Shown one piece after another: positions 8,152-15,628 of a DNA stretch of 64,000 bases. Both the position numbers and the translations under genes were made by a program. Location of the stretch: positions 20,335-84,334 of the forward strand of contig JAFXCE010000129.1 of the NCBI GenBank assembly GCA_017521565.1. The letters run 5' to 3'. This DNA is from Clostridia bacterium (lineage in GTDB: Bacteria; Bacillota; Clostridia; Christensenellales; Aristaeellaceae). A model generated the notes under the pieces. That model had not been told where the DNA came from, searched no databases, and saw only the letters and a list, made by a program, of their open reading frames with translations. The stretch's first letter is position 1. The number at the start of each line of letters is the position of its first letter.

Positions 8152-9420
8152 TTAATATCTCCTCTTGGGCAGGTAGAATCGCCTGTTTCCCCAAATATCC
8201 ACAATCATGATACACGGTTCGCCCGCACAGACGGGCATCTCCATCGTCGAGCAGAGCGCAGGCGTGCCGACCGTACGCACGCTGGCCACGCAGGAACGAT
8301 ACATATCGCCCTGAACAAAGCCTGCGGACCACTGATCCACCGCATCAAGTCCGGTGATCCCTGCCTCCCGCGCCTCCACGCTGTCGTAATTCATCAGATG
8401 CACGGTATAGGACGTGATGGCCGGGAATACCTCCGCCTCCACAAAGCAGTCGTCCTCGCCGCAGGGCGCCTCCACATCGTAGCATACGCCCATCGGCCGT
8501 CCGTTCGTCGTCTGGCTCAGGCGCTTACCCGCCACGGCAATCGCCAGCGGGCTCTGATCCACGCACAGGAAACGCCGCCCGAGGTTCGCCGCCGCGACAG
8601 CCGTCGTGCCGCTGCCGGAAAACAGATCGCAGACCAGATCACCCTCCTGCGTCGAGCAGCTGATGATGCGCTCCAGCAGACGGACGGGCTTCTGCGTGTC
8701 GTAGCCGGTGCGCTGCGGATCCTTCTGCTGCAGGTGGCTCACATCGTCCCAGACGTCGCCGGGATAGGCCGGCTCGTCGTCATAATAGCGGTATTCCTTG
8801 CCGGCGGAGATGATCGAGCGGTATACGCGCCCATCCTCATCCACGCTGCGCTTCATGTGGTTGCTGCGCGCCTCGCTGCGCGCAATCGGTACCGCCTTAA
8901 TATTAAAGTAATACGAACGGGATTTTGCATAGAACAGAATCACGTCGTGCTTGCGCGGGAAATATGTCCGCGCGCGCCCGCCGGACTGATACGACCAGAT
9001 GATCTCGTTGAGGAAGTTGCTCTCTCCGAACACCTCGTCCATCAGCAGACGCATGTGCGCGTGCATCCGGCAGTCAATGTGCAGGAAGATGGTTCCTTCC
9101 TTCTTGAGCAGATCGCGCGCCAGCGTCAGCGTTTCGCGCATCATGGACAGATACGCATCCCGATCCGGCCAGCGGTCGTCATACGCGGGCAGGGACATCG
9201 ACGGCGCACCCGTCCTGTATCCCTTCTCGCCGATACGCACCTTCATCTCAAAGCGCTTGCCGGTGTTGAACGGCGGATCCAGATACACAGTCTGCACGCT
9301 GCCGGCATAGCGCGCAAGCAGCTCCTCCCTGCACGCAGGCAGCGTCGCCTGCATCAGCGTGCCCATGCTCTCCCTGCCCAGATGGCGCTCAGCGGCGCAG
9401 CGGATATAAGTCGCACACAT
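8152..9420 (-). CDS. Orphan site-specific DNA adenine methyltransferase (beta class)
   Basis: 422 residues. The catalytic motif DPPFNTG comes near the N-terminus (about residue 48) and the SAM-binding motif DLFSGSGTTAVAAA near residue 265, the order of beta-class N6-adenine/N4-cytosine methylases. FDxK-type text (YDTQKPVRLLERII) precedes motif I, as in the family. No restriction gene is adjacent, and it heads a housekeeping operon with trmD, so it is likely an orphan regulator-type or epigenetic methylase. The start could be the ATG about 18 residues downstream. Confidence 0.85.
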   Translation of the reverse strand: MCATYIRCAAERHLGRESMGTLMQATLPACREELLARYAGSVQTVYLDPPFNTGKRFEMKVRIGEKGYRTGAPSMSLPAYDDRWPDRDAYLSMMRETLTLARDLLKKEGTIFLHIDCRMHAHMRLLMDEVFGESNFLNEIIWSYQSGGRARTYFPRKHDVILFYAKSRSYYFNIKAVPIARSEARSNHMKRSVDEDGRVYRSIISAGKEYRYYDDEPAYPGDVWDDVSHLQQKDPQRTGYDTQKPVRLLERIISCSTQEGDLVCDLFSGSGTTAVAAANLGRRFLCVDQSPLAIAVAGKRLSQTTNGRPMGVCYDVEAPCGEDDCFVEAEVFPAITSYTVHLMNYDSVEAREAGITGLDAVDQWSAGFVQGDMYRSCVASVRTVGTPALCSTMEMPVCAGEPCIMIVDIWGNRRFYLPKRRY

Positions 9421-9482
9421 CCCGATCGACCGTCCTTCTCTTTTGAATATGTAAGGTAAGGCAATATAATGCTACAGTATAT

Positions 9483-9511
9483 ATTATACTGTTTTTTGCG
9501 CGCTTTTCAAG
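9483..9511 (-). promoter_or_regulatory. Predicted promoter of the methylase-trmD-GTPase operon
   Basis: On the minus strand TTGAAA, a 16-nt spacer and TATAAT lie about 60 nt before the methylase start. No other promoter is obvious before the tet-like GTPase, so the four genes probably form one transcript. Confidence 0.6.
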
Positions 9512-9536
9512 CCCGCGACATCGTTTCTAAAGATGC

Positions 9537-9580
9537 AAAGCAAAGACAGCCGTGCCGTATTAAAATGGCCGGCTGTCTTT
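9537..9580. terminator. Symmetrical hairpin in a divergent intergenic region
   Basis: Stem AAAGACAGCCG/CGGCTGTCTTT with a loop of about 16 nt. It could act as a terminator on either strand and insulates the two divergent promoters around it. Confidence 0.5.
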
Positions 9581-9621
9581 ATATCATCAGATACACAGCG
9601 TACCGGCAGACGGGAGGCGCA

Positions 9622-9650
9622 TTGACAAGTGAATCCTGCGCTGATATGAT
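9622..9650 (+). promoter_or_regulatory. Predicted promoter of the YkgJ-like gene
   Basis: TTGACA, 17-nt spacer, TATGAT, ending about 35 nt before the ATG. A good sigma-A match. Confidence 0.75.
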
Positions 9651-9685
9651 AAAGTCAGAATTCAGTCATTGCAGGAGGAATACCC

Positions 9686-10168
9686 ATGCATACGCCCGAC
9701 GCCGTGCTTGCAGCACGCGAGCTTTTATGTAATCTGACCCCGCTGAAAACCGACTGCGGCCGTCTGTGCGCCGGCGCCTGCTGTCAGGGCGACGAGGAAA
9801 CCGGTATGCTCCTCTTCCCCGGCGAGGATGCGCTCTACAGCGCATGTACCTTTGCACGCGTGATCCCGGCGGACTTTTCCCTCGGCGGCACAAAGGCGCA
9901 GCTCTTTGTCTGCTCCGGCACATGCGAAAGAGAAAACAGGCCGCTTGCCTGCCGCCTGTTCCCGCTGTTTCTGAAATTCAAGGAGGATGGCAGCACGAAG
10001 CTGCGCATGGATGTACGCGCAAAAGCCGTCTGTCCGCTGACAGATTACGGCATCCGGGCGCTTGATTCCGAGTTTAAACAGGCCGCACGAAAAGCCTATG
10101 ATCTGCTGCTTGAGGATGAGACCTGCGCCGCGTACCTGCGCGAATTGGACGAGGCCTTTTCTTTGTAA
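9686..10168 (+). CDS. YkgJ-like cysteine-cluster protein
   Basis: 160 residues with cysteines grouped as CGRLCAGACCQG near the N-terminus, CSGTC in the middle, then LACRLFP and AVCPL. This spacing is that of the YkgJ/UPF0153 family, thought to bind a zinc ion or iron-sulfur cluster. No membrane segment. It is a single-gene unit with its own promoter and a hairpin after it. Substrate unknown. Confidence 0.75.
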   Translation: MHTPDAVLAARELLCNLTPLKTDCGRLCAGACCQGDEETGMLLFPGEDALYSACTFARVIPADFSLGGTKAQLFVCSGTCERENRPLACRLFPLFLKFKEDGSTKLRMDVRAKAVCPLTDYGIRALDSEFKQAARKAYDLLLEDETCAAYLRELDEAFSL

Positions 10169-10198
10169 ATATATCGCCGCTTAACCCATACAGCAAAG

Positions 10199-10226
10199 CA
10201 GCGCCTCCGGTTTCCCGGAGGCGCTG
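10199..10226. terminator. Hairpin between convergent genes
   Basis: Stem AGCGCCTCC/GGAGGCGCT. The T-run is weak on both sides. It separates the YkgJ-like gene from the opposing esterase. Confidence 0.6.
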
Positions 10227-10246
10227 TGCGTATGTTGGAGGGAAAA

Positions 10247-12001
10247 TTACTCAGCCTTCGGAGCCGGCTCATACCAGGCGGCGTCAGCAGCGTAGGTGCC
10301 GGCGGTCACCGGGTTGCCCTGATAGTACAGGGTGCCGTCTTCGCCGCGGGTGTAGTTGACAAAGAAGTCATACCACAGACGCTCGGCGTTCTCAGGCATG
10401 TAGATGTGAGAGGTGCGGCCGATGACGGTGAACTTGGTCATCGGAACGCCAGACTCATCAGTGAAGGTCATGGTCTTCCACTGGCCGTCGTACTGCTCGC
10501 TCGCGGCAACGCGGGCCTCGTCGATGCCGTTCTGCGCGTTGATCACCTGAAGCTGAGCGACAGAGCTGCCGCCCTCAACCAGAGAGGCCATGGAGGTCTC
10601 GAACTCGCCGCACATCAGCCAGGTCGGGATGTTCGCGGTGGAGGTGAAGGCGCCCTGGCCGAAACCAGCGATCGGGCCGATGGCCGCGAAGCGCTCCGCG
10701 TTCTCAGCCGCGAGGCTCAGGGTCATCATGGAGCCGTTGGAGTGGCCGGTGATGTAAACGCGGGTCTTGTCGACGTTGTAAGCAGCCTCGGTCATGTCGA
10801 GGATGGTGTTCAGGCACTTGACGTCGGTCAGGGCGTCCAGCTCCGGAACCAGCTGCTTGAACGCAGCGCCCATCCACATGGCGCACGGCACGTTGCCCAT
10901 CATGGCGATGTCACGGACATAGCCCTGCGGGAAGAGGACGATGAAGCCTTCCTTCTCGGCGATCTCCCACCAGCGGGACTCTTCAACCATGGACTCCATG
11001 GAAGCGGTGTAGCCGTGGATGGACATCACGACCGGCACAGCCTTGCTGCCGTCGTAAGAGGAGGGAACGTAGGTGATCCAGCGGCGCGGTTCGCCGTTGA
11101 TCACTTCCTCGTTGAAGATGAAGTTCGCGCCGGACATGTCGGTGGTGTACTCAACGCGGCCGCCGTCGGCCATGCCCATGAAGCGGTTGAACGCGCCGGC
11201 AAACTCAGCATACACTTCGGCAACGGTCTTCTCTTCCTTGGTGTCCTTAACCACGATTTCTCCGTTCTTGCAGGCAGCAGCGGTCGCGGTGAAGTATTCC
11301 TTGGCGTTCGGGGCGTCGGTGTTCAGGAACCAAACCGGGCAGCCGACGGTCTCAGCCAGAACGTTCATCTCCGCAGAGAAGAGGTTGTCGTTGGCCGGGA
11401 ACGGCAGGACAGTCTGCTTCGCGATGGTCGCCAGGGACTCAGCCGGAACGTCCTTCGCATCGATCGCAGTGATGGAGGCGAAGTCGGTGACGTACTCCGC
11501 GCCGAAGAGCAGGGCCGCAGCGCCGCCCTCGCCGTAGCCGACGAGAGAAGTGTGGGTCTTGTCCATGGAGAACGGCGCGTCGAGCTTCACGCTCTTGGAA
11601 CGCATGGTGAAGTAGAGCTGGTTGAGGATTTCGCCGTCGTCCGCGCCCTGCAGATCGAGATTCCAGGTGCCGTCGGCCGGCGCGAGGAACACAACCGCGA
11701 TCTTCTTTTCGTCGGCCAGCGCCTTCCACTGCTCGCCGATCTCGGTGTCAGCAAAGGCCTCGGCGGTGGTGTTGTCCGGGGTCAGGACGATGGTCGCCTG
11801 CGCCCACGGGGTCAGGCCGTCCGGCAGGTAGTAGGTCGCCAGGCCAGTATCCTCACCGACGGCGATAGCGACGTTGTTGAACTCGCCCTTCATCACGCCG
11901 ACGTACGGATTCTCCGGGTCGTAGGTGTACTCGGCAGCCAGCGCGCAGGAGGCCATCATGACCAGCGCAAGCATCAGCGCCACGAATACGTTCTTCTTCA
12001 C
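10247..12001 (-). CDS. Secreted esterase, PHB-depolymerase/feruloyl-esterase type
   Basis: 584 residues with an N-terminal signal peptide (MKKNVFVALMLALVMMASCALA). The C-terminal half is an alpha/beta hydrolase with VMSIHGYTAS, the nucleophile elbow GHSNGS and a late SHIY histidine. The N-terminal half repeats the fold in weaker form, with GYGEGG where the nucleophile should be, so it is probably non-catalytic. The family removes ester groups from plant polymers or polyesters. Its divergent spacing and similar codon use match the flavoprotein upstream. Substrate unknown. Confidence 0.75.
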   Translation of the reverse strand: MKKNVFVALMLALVMMASCALAAEYTYDPENPYVGVMKGEFNNVAIAVGEDTGLATYYLPDGLTPWAQATIVLTPDNTTAEAFADTEIGEQWKALADEKKIAVVFLAPADGTWNLDLQGADDGEILNQLYFTMRSKSVKLDAPFSMDKTHTSLVGYGEGGAAALLFGAEYVTDFASITAIDAKDVPAESLATIAKQTVLPFPANDNLFSAEMNVLAETVGCPVWFLNTDAPNAKEYFTATAAACKNGEIVVKDTKEEKTVAEVYAEFAGAFNRFMGMADGGRVEYTTDMSGANFIFNEEVINGEPRRWITYVPSSYDGSKAVPVVMSIHGYTASMESMVEESRWWEIAEKEGFIVLFPQGYVRDIAMMGNVPCAMWMGAAFKQLVPELDALTDVKCLNTILDMTEAAYNVDKTRVYITGHSNGSMMTLSLAAENAERFAAIGPIAGFGQGAFTSTANIPTWLMCGEFETSMASLVEGGSSVAQLQVINAQNGIDEARVAASEQYDGQWKTMTFTDESGVPMTKFTVIGRTSHIYMPENAERLWYDFFVNYTRGEDGTLYYQGNPVTAGTYAADAAWYEPAPKAE

Positions 12002-12048
12002 GGGAGATCATCCTTTCTCAAAAAATATAGAGTATAGGGGTTAAGAAA

Positions 12049-12078
12049 ATTATACCACATACACCGTTATATGGACAA
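12049..12078 (-). promoter_or_regulatory. Predicted promoter of the esterase gene
   Basis: Minus strand TTGTCC, 18-nt spacer, TATAAT. The start codon follows about 50 nt later, behind AAAGGATGA. Confidence 0.6.
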
Positions 12079-12096
12079 CTGTAAAAACTCCAAAGC

Positions 12097-12131
12097 ACAA
12101 AAAATGTGCAGGCCGCACAAGGCAGCCTGCA
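12097..12131 (-). terminator. Terminator of the flavoprotein gene
   Basis: Minus strand stem TGCAGGC/GCCTGCA followed by CATTTTTTG. It lies 30 nt after the stop of the reductase. Confidence 0.8.
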
Positions 12132-12160
12132 CAAGATGCAAAACAAGAGGGGGAACCAGA

Positions 12161-14083
12161 TTACTTAACCTGCGCCAGAGCAGCCTTGACGGCCTCCTTG
12201 ATGGCATTGGAAGTAACGGTCGCGGTGGCAACCGCATCGACAGCGTCAACGTCCGCCGCGGTCTTGCAGCCGATCAGCTTCGCCGGAACAGCGTCAACTG
12301 CGAGCGTGCCGATACCCGGGGTTTCGAAATGCTCAATCACCTCAACGTTAGAGATGGTGTCGCCAGCCATGGTCACGCGAACGGCAACGTCAGCCATCAG
12401 GCCCTTGCCCACGCCAACATACTGGTTCTCGCCAGCCTCGTAGGTCTTGGCAGCGTTCGCATCGGTATCCATGCCCAGCGTCAGCGGGGTGGACTCCACC
12501 TTCGCAGCAGCAGCATATGCCGGCAGCGCTTCCTTCGCAGCAGCGGCGTTCTTGCCCGCGATCTCGCCGAAGATCAGGCACTCGGCCACGTTGGTGCCGC
12601 CCTGATACATGCAGGCCGTGATGCCGCCCATTTCACCCGCGGAGTACAGATGCGGAATCGGATTGCCGTCAAGATCAAGGATCTCGGCATTCACATTGCG
12701 CTTCGGGCCGCCCTGGGTGTTCAGGATGCCGTTGTACATAAAGACAGCATAGTACTTCTTGCCGTCGAACGGACGCATGAACTGCGCCTCACGATGATGC
12801 GCATAGTCAACGCCGGTCGTGGCAAAGTTGTTGTAATTCTCAATGGTCGCCTTGAGCGCTTCCGGCTTGCAGCCCGTGCCCTCGGCCATGGCCTCGATGG
12901 TGTCAAACGCCATCACGGTATCCTTATGGGTATCCGGGATCAGGCCAGCCTCGTCAATCAGCGCCTTCTGGGTCTCGTCAAAGATCAGCCACATCTTCTC
13001 CGGGAACTGCGGGTTCTCCCAGATGCCGTTCTCATACATATGGCCATGACGGACAACTTCGGACTCGTTGAGGAAGCGGTAGCCGTCGGTGCCCACCAGG
13101 ATAGACGCGCCGGTGTTGATCGCATCCTGCGTAAGGGTGGAAACCATCGCGCAGGGCGTGCCGATCTCCGTCGGGAACACAGCGCCGCCCAGGCCGAACA
13201 GGCCTTCGTACGCCTTCATATGCCACAGCTGCGCGCCGACCTTCTGGCACATCTTGATGCCGTCGCCGGTGTTGTACTGGCCGCCCGCCGCGCTGTAGTT
13301 GATGATGTTGAGGTACTGCTGGACCATGTCCTTGTCCGCCTCGAAGCCGCCGGTCGCCACGACGACGCCGTTGAGCGCGCGCACGAGGCGCTCCTCGCCC
13401 TTGCGGTTCACCTTCACGCCAATGATGGTCTTGGTGGTCGGCTCCTGAATGAGCTCGATCGCCGGGGACTCATACCAGAAGTCCACCTTATCGGCATAGG
13501 TCATCATGGTGTTCTTCACAGCGTCGTACAGGATGGTGCCGCCGCTGAACTTGGTCGCAATCAGCGCAACCTTATCGCTGCCGGGCATTTCCGGATATTC
13601 CGGGCTCATTTCGCACATCACCGGAATCACGGTAGAATCCAGGAACGCGCTGTCATCGCCGCCGTAGAACTTGTTCTGAACGGTCTTCCACATGCCGGTC
13701 ACGCCGTTGACGATCACGTCAAGCATATCTTCCGGCACATCGCGGCCGCCGGCCAGCGCCTTGTAGTACGTTTTGGTCGCTTCATAGTCCTCGTTGCCGT
13801 AGGCGAAGAACTGACCGCAGACCTTGGAGTTGCCGCCGGAGAGCGCTTCGCTCATCTTCTCGCAGATCACGACGGAAGCACCGGCGTCCGCAGCGGCCAT
13901 CGCGGCGTTCATGCCGGCGAAGCCCATGCCCAGAACGACGACGTCATACTGCGCATCCCACTTGATGGTATCCGCATAGGTGTAGGCCTCTTCCGCAGAA
14001 GCGATGGTCGCTCCGCCCATGGCAGCCAGAGCGCCCATGGCCACGCCGCCCTTGAGGAAGCTGCGACGAGAAATGTTCTTCAT
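12161..14083 (-). CDS. Tat-exported FAD reductase with C-terminal FMN-binding domain
   Basis: 640 residues. The start MKNISRRSFLKGG is a twin-arginine signal, so the folded protein is exported. Residues about 45-520 are a fumarate reductase-type flavoprotein (VVVLGMGFAGMNAA dinucleotide motif; late SAGEMGG and GTNVAECL). The last 95 residues form an FMN_bind domain ending with DAVATATVTSNA, which resembles the covalent-flavin attachment motif. Relatives reduce fumarate, urocanate or other alkenes outside the membrane. The acceptor here is unknown. Next to the esterase, it could act on the acid released, but that is inference. Confidence 0.85.
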   Translation of the reverse strand: MKNISRRSFLKGGVAMGALAAMGGATIASAEEAYTYADTIKWDAQYDVVVLGMGFAGMNAAMAAADAGASVVICEKMSEALSGGNSKVCGQFFAYGNEDYEATKTYYKALAGGRDVPEDMLDVIVNGVTGMWKTVQNKFYGGDDSAFLDSTVIPVMCEMSPEYPEMPGSDKVALIATKFSGGTILYDAVKNTMMTYADKVDFWYESPAIELIQEPTTKTIIGVKVNRKGEERLVRALNGVVVATGGFEADKDMVQQYLNIINYSAAGGQYNTGDGIKMCQKVGAQLWHMKAYEGLFGLGGAVFPTEIGTPCAMVSTLTQDAINTGASILVGTDGYRFLNESEVVRHGHMYENGIWENPQFPEKMWLIFDETQKALIDEAGLIPDTHKDTVMAFDTIEAMAEGTGCKPEALKATIENYNNFATTGVDYAHHREAQFMRPFDGKKYYAVFMYNGILNTQGGPKRNVNAEILDLDGNPIPHLYSAGEMGGITACMYQGGTNVAECLIFGEIAGKNAAAAKEALPAYAAAAKVESTPLTLGMDTDANAAKTYEAGENQYVGVGKGLMADVAVRVTMAGDTISNVEVIEHFETPGIGTLAVDAVPAKLIGCKTAADVDAVDAVATATVTSNAIKEAVKAALAQVK

Positions 14084-14133
14084 ACTGAATCATCCTTTCT
14101 TCCATCTCGCCCATATCGGGCATTTCTGATACA

Positions 14134-14163
14134 ATCATATCACATCCGCACAAAACAGAGCAA
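14134..14163 (-). promoter_or_regulatory. Predicted promoter of the flavoprotein gene
   Basis: Minus strand TTGCTC, 18-nt spacer, TATGAT, about 50 nt before the start codon; a small GCCC-GATAT-GGGC inverted repeat lies between. Confidence 0.5.
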
Positions 14164-14243
14164 CCCACAATATATCAATACCACAAAAAGTTCACAATTC
14201 CAGCCCGTAAGATTGCTTCAGCGTCAGCAGAATGAACATCATA

Positions 14244-14279
14244 AAACGCATCCGGCATGAATCACTACCGGATGCGTTT
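14244..14279. terminator. Terminator after the ThrE pair
   Basis: Stem AAACGCATCCGG/CCGGATGCGTTT, 12 bp, loop 12 nt, with T-rich flanks on the minus strand. Confidence 0.8.
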
Positions 14280-14291
14280 CATTTATGCTTT

Positions 14292-14753
14292 TTACGTTTT
14301 TCTTCTCTTTCTGCCGGCCAGCATGCGGAAGAGCACAGACGTCACCGCTGCGCCCACGGCAATTGCCGCAACGATCTGCACCGCCTCCAGCCCGTAGGAC
14401 GCAAACGCCGCGCCGTTGTGCTCAACGATGGCAAGCATCGCACAGTAGAACGTATATCCTGGGACGAGGGGCACCAGCGCAGTCAGCAGGAAGATGGTAG
14501 AGGGCATGCGCATCACGCGCGCAGCCATCTCGCAGATCATGGTCACAATGACCGTTGCAAGAAAGTAACTGAAAACCACACCCTGCCCAAGCAGGTTGAT
14601 CATGATTTCGTAGATCACATAGCCGAGCAAACCCGTCAGCGATGCAGGCAGCACGGTATTCATCGGGGCGTTGAGCAGGATGGCATATCCCAGCGTACCG
14701 CCAAACGCGCCTACGGAATGCAGCAGAATCTGCTGAAGCACGGATCCATTCAC
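14292..14753 (-). CDS. Threonine/serine exporter, small subunit (YjjB type)
   Basis: 153 residues with about four hydrophobic helices and the phrase TIFLLTALVPLVPGYTFYCAM typical of ThrE C-terminal (YjjB-like) domains. Start is GTG at 14753, with GGGAGG 9 nt upstream, overlapping the stop of the partner gene (GTGA). The two genes together equal one full ThrE exporter, which pumps amino acids or small acids across the membrane. Confidence 0.85.
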   Translation of the reverse strand: MNGSVLQQILLHSVGAFGGTLGYAILLNAPMNTVLPASLTGLLGYVIYEIMINLLGQGVVFSYFLATVIVTMICEMAARVMRMPSTIFLLTALVPLVPGYTFYCAMLAIVEHNGAAFASYGLEAVQIVAAIAVGAAVTSVLFRMLAGRKRRKT

Positions 14754-15535
14754 AGCGGCATTCCTCCCAGCATCACAACGACCTTCAGCCCGACAAACAC
14801 GCCCAGCGCCACGCACCCAGCCAGCAGCAGCGCCTCCACCGCACGCGCAATCCCGGAAATCAGATCGCCGTACATGGTATCCCGCACGGCGGTGGTCATC
14901 AGAAGGCCCGTCAGCATGGGCATGATGCCGCCAATGATCGCCGCATTTACATCCCCATAGGCGATCACATTCGACGTTGCCCGACACAGCAGTGCCGTCA
15001 TGAAGCCGCCGCAGAAGTTGAACAGCAGCGTACCCATAGCCATATGCGCAAAGAACGGCTGAATCAACTGCGCGAGCATGCCCACCACAAGCGCAACCAG
15101 CAAGGAACCAAACGTACCGCCAAAGAGCAGGCTGAAGGAAGCCGCGGAAACGCCATACGCGAGGATGAGCATCAACTGGGAGAAGCCCGGATCAGCAGCG
15201 ATGGCATCAAGCGCCCGCTCCGCCTCGTCGGGCGTCAGCTCGCCGCGCTCAACACGGCGCGAAACATCGTTGACGCCGGCCAGGCGCGAGGAATTCGTAC
15301 CGCGATGCGTGATGCGGCGGATGCGCGAGCGTCCATCCACGTTGACAAAAATCGATGTAGGAAATGCGACGACGTTGACGTCATCAAGGCCCAGGCCAAT
15401 CGCCATGCGCATGGCCGTCTCCTCGACGCGATAGGTCTCGCCGCCGTTTTCCAGCATCATCTGCGCAGCCATACAAATCAGGCGGATCTTCTGATCCGCA
15501 TGCGACTGCGCCGGATGCTCATGAAGGATTTGCAT
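14750..15535 (-). CDS. Threonine/serine exporter, large subunit (YjjP type)
   Basis: 261 residues. A soluble N-terminal part (MMLENGGETYRVEETAMRM, then GGETYRVE-type core) is followed by five hydrophobic stretches, including GVSAASFSLLFGG and GGIMPMLTGLLMTTAVRD. This is the ThrE N-terminal domain (YjjP) layout. The ATG at 15535 has AGGAG 9 nt upstream; an in-frame TTG at 15559 does not. Translationally coupled to the YjjB-type gene. Confidence 0.88.
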   Translation of the reverse strand: MQILHEHPAQSHADQKIRLICMAAQMMLENGGETYRVEETAMRMAIGLGLDDVNVVAFPTSIFVNVDGRSRIRRITHRGTNSSRLAGVNDVSRRVERGELTPDEAERALDAIAADPGFSQLMLILAYGVSAASFSLLFGGTFGSLLVALVVGMLAQLIQPFFAHMAMGTLLFNFCGGFMTALLCRATSNVIAYGDVNAAIIGGIMPMLTGLLMTTAVRDTMYGDLISGIARAVEALLLAGCVALGVFVGLKVVVMLGGMPL

Positions 15536-15628
15536 ATGCGTATTCTCCTGCTCCAACAAAACATTAGGAATGCGGCATGATTATATCGGCTTTGCTCCGG
15601 GTTGTCAACAAAAGAATCCTCTCTTCAT

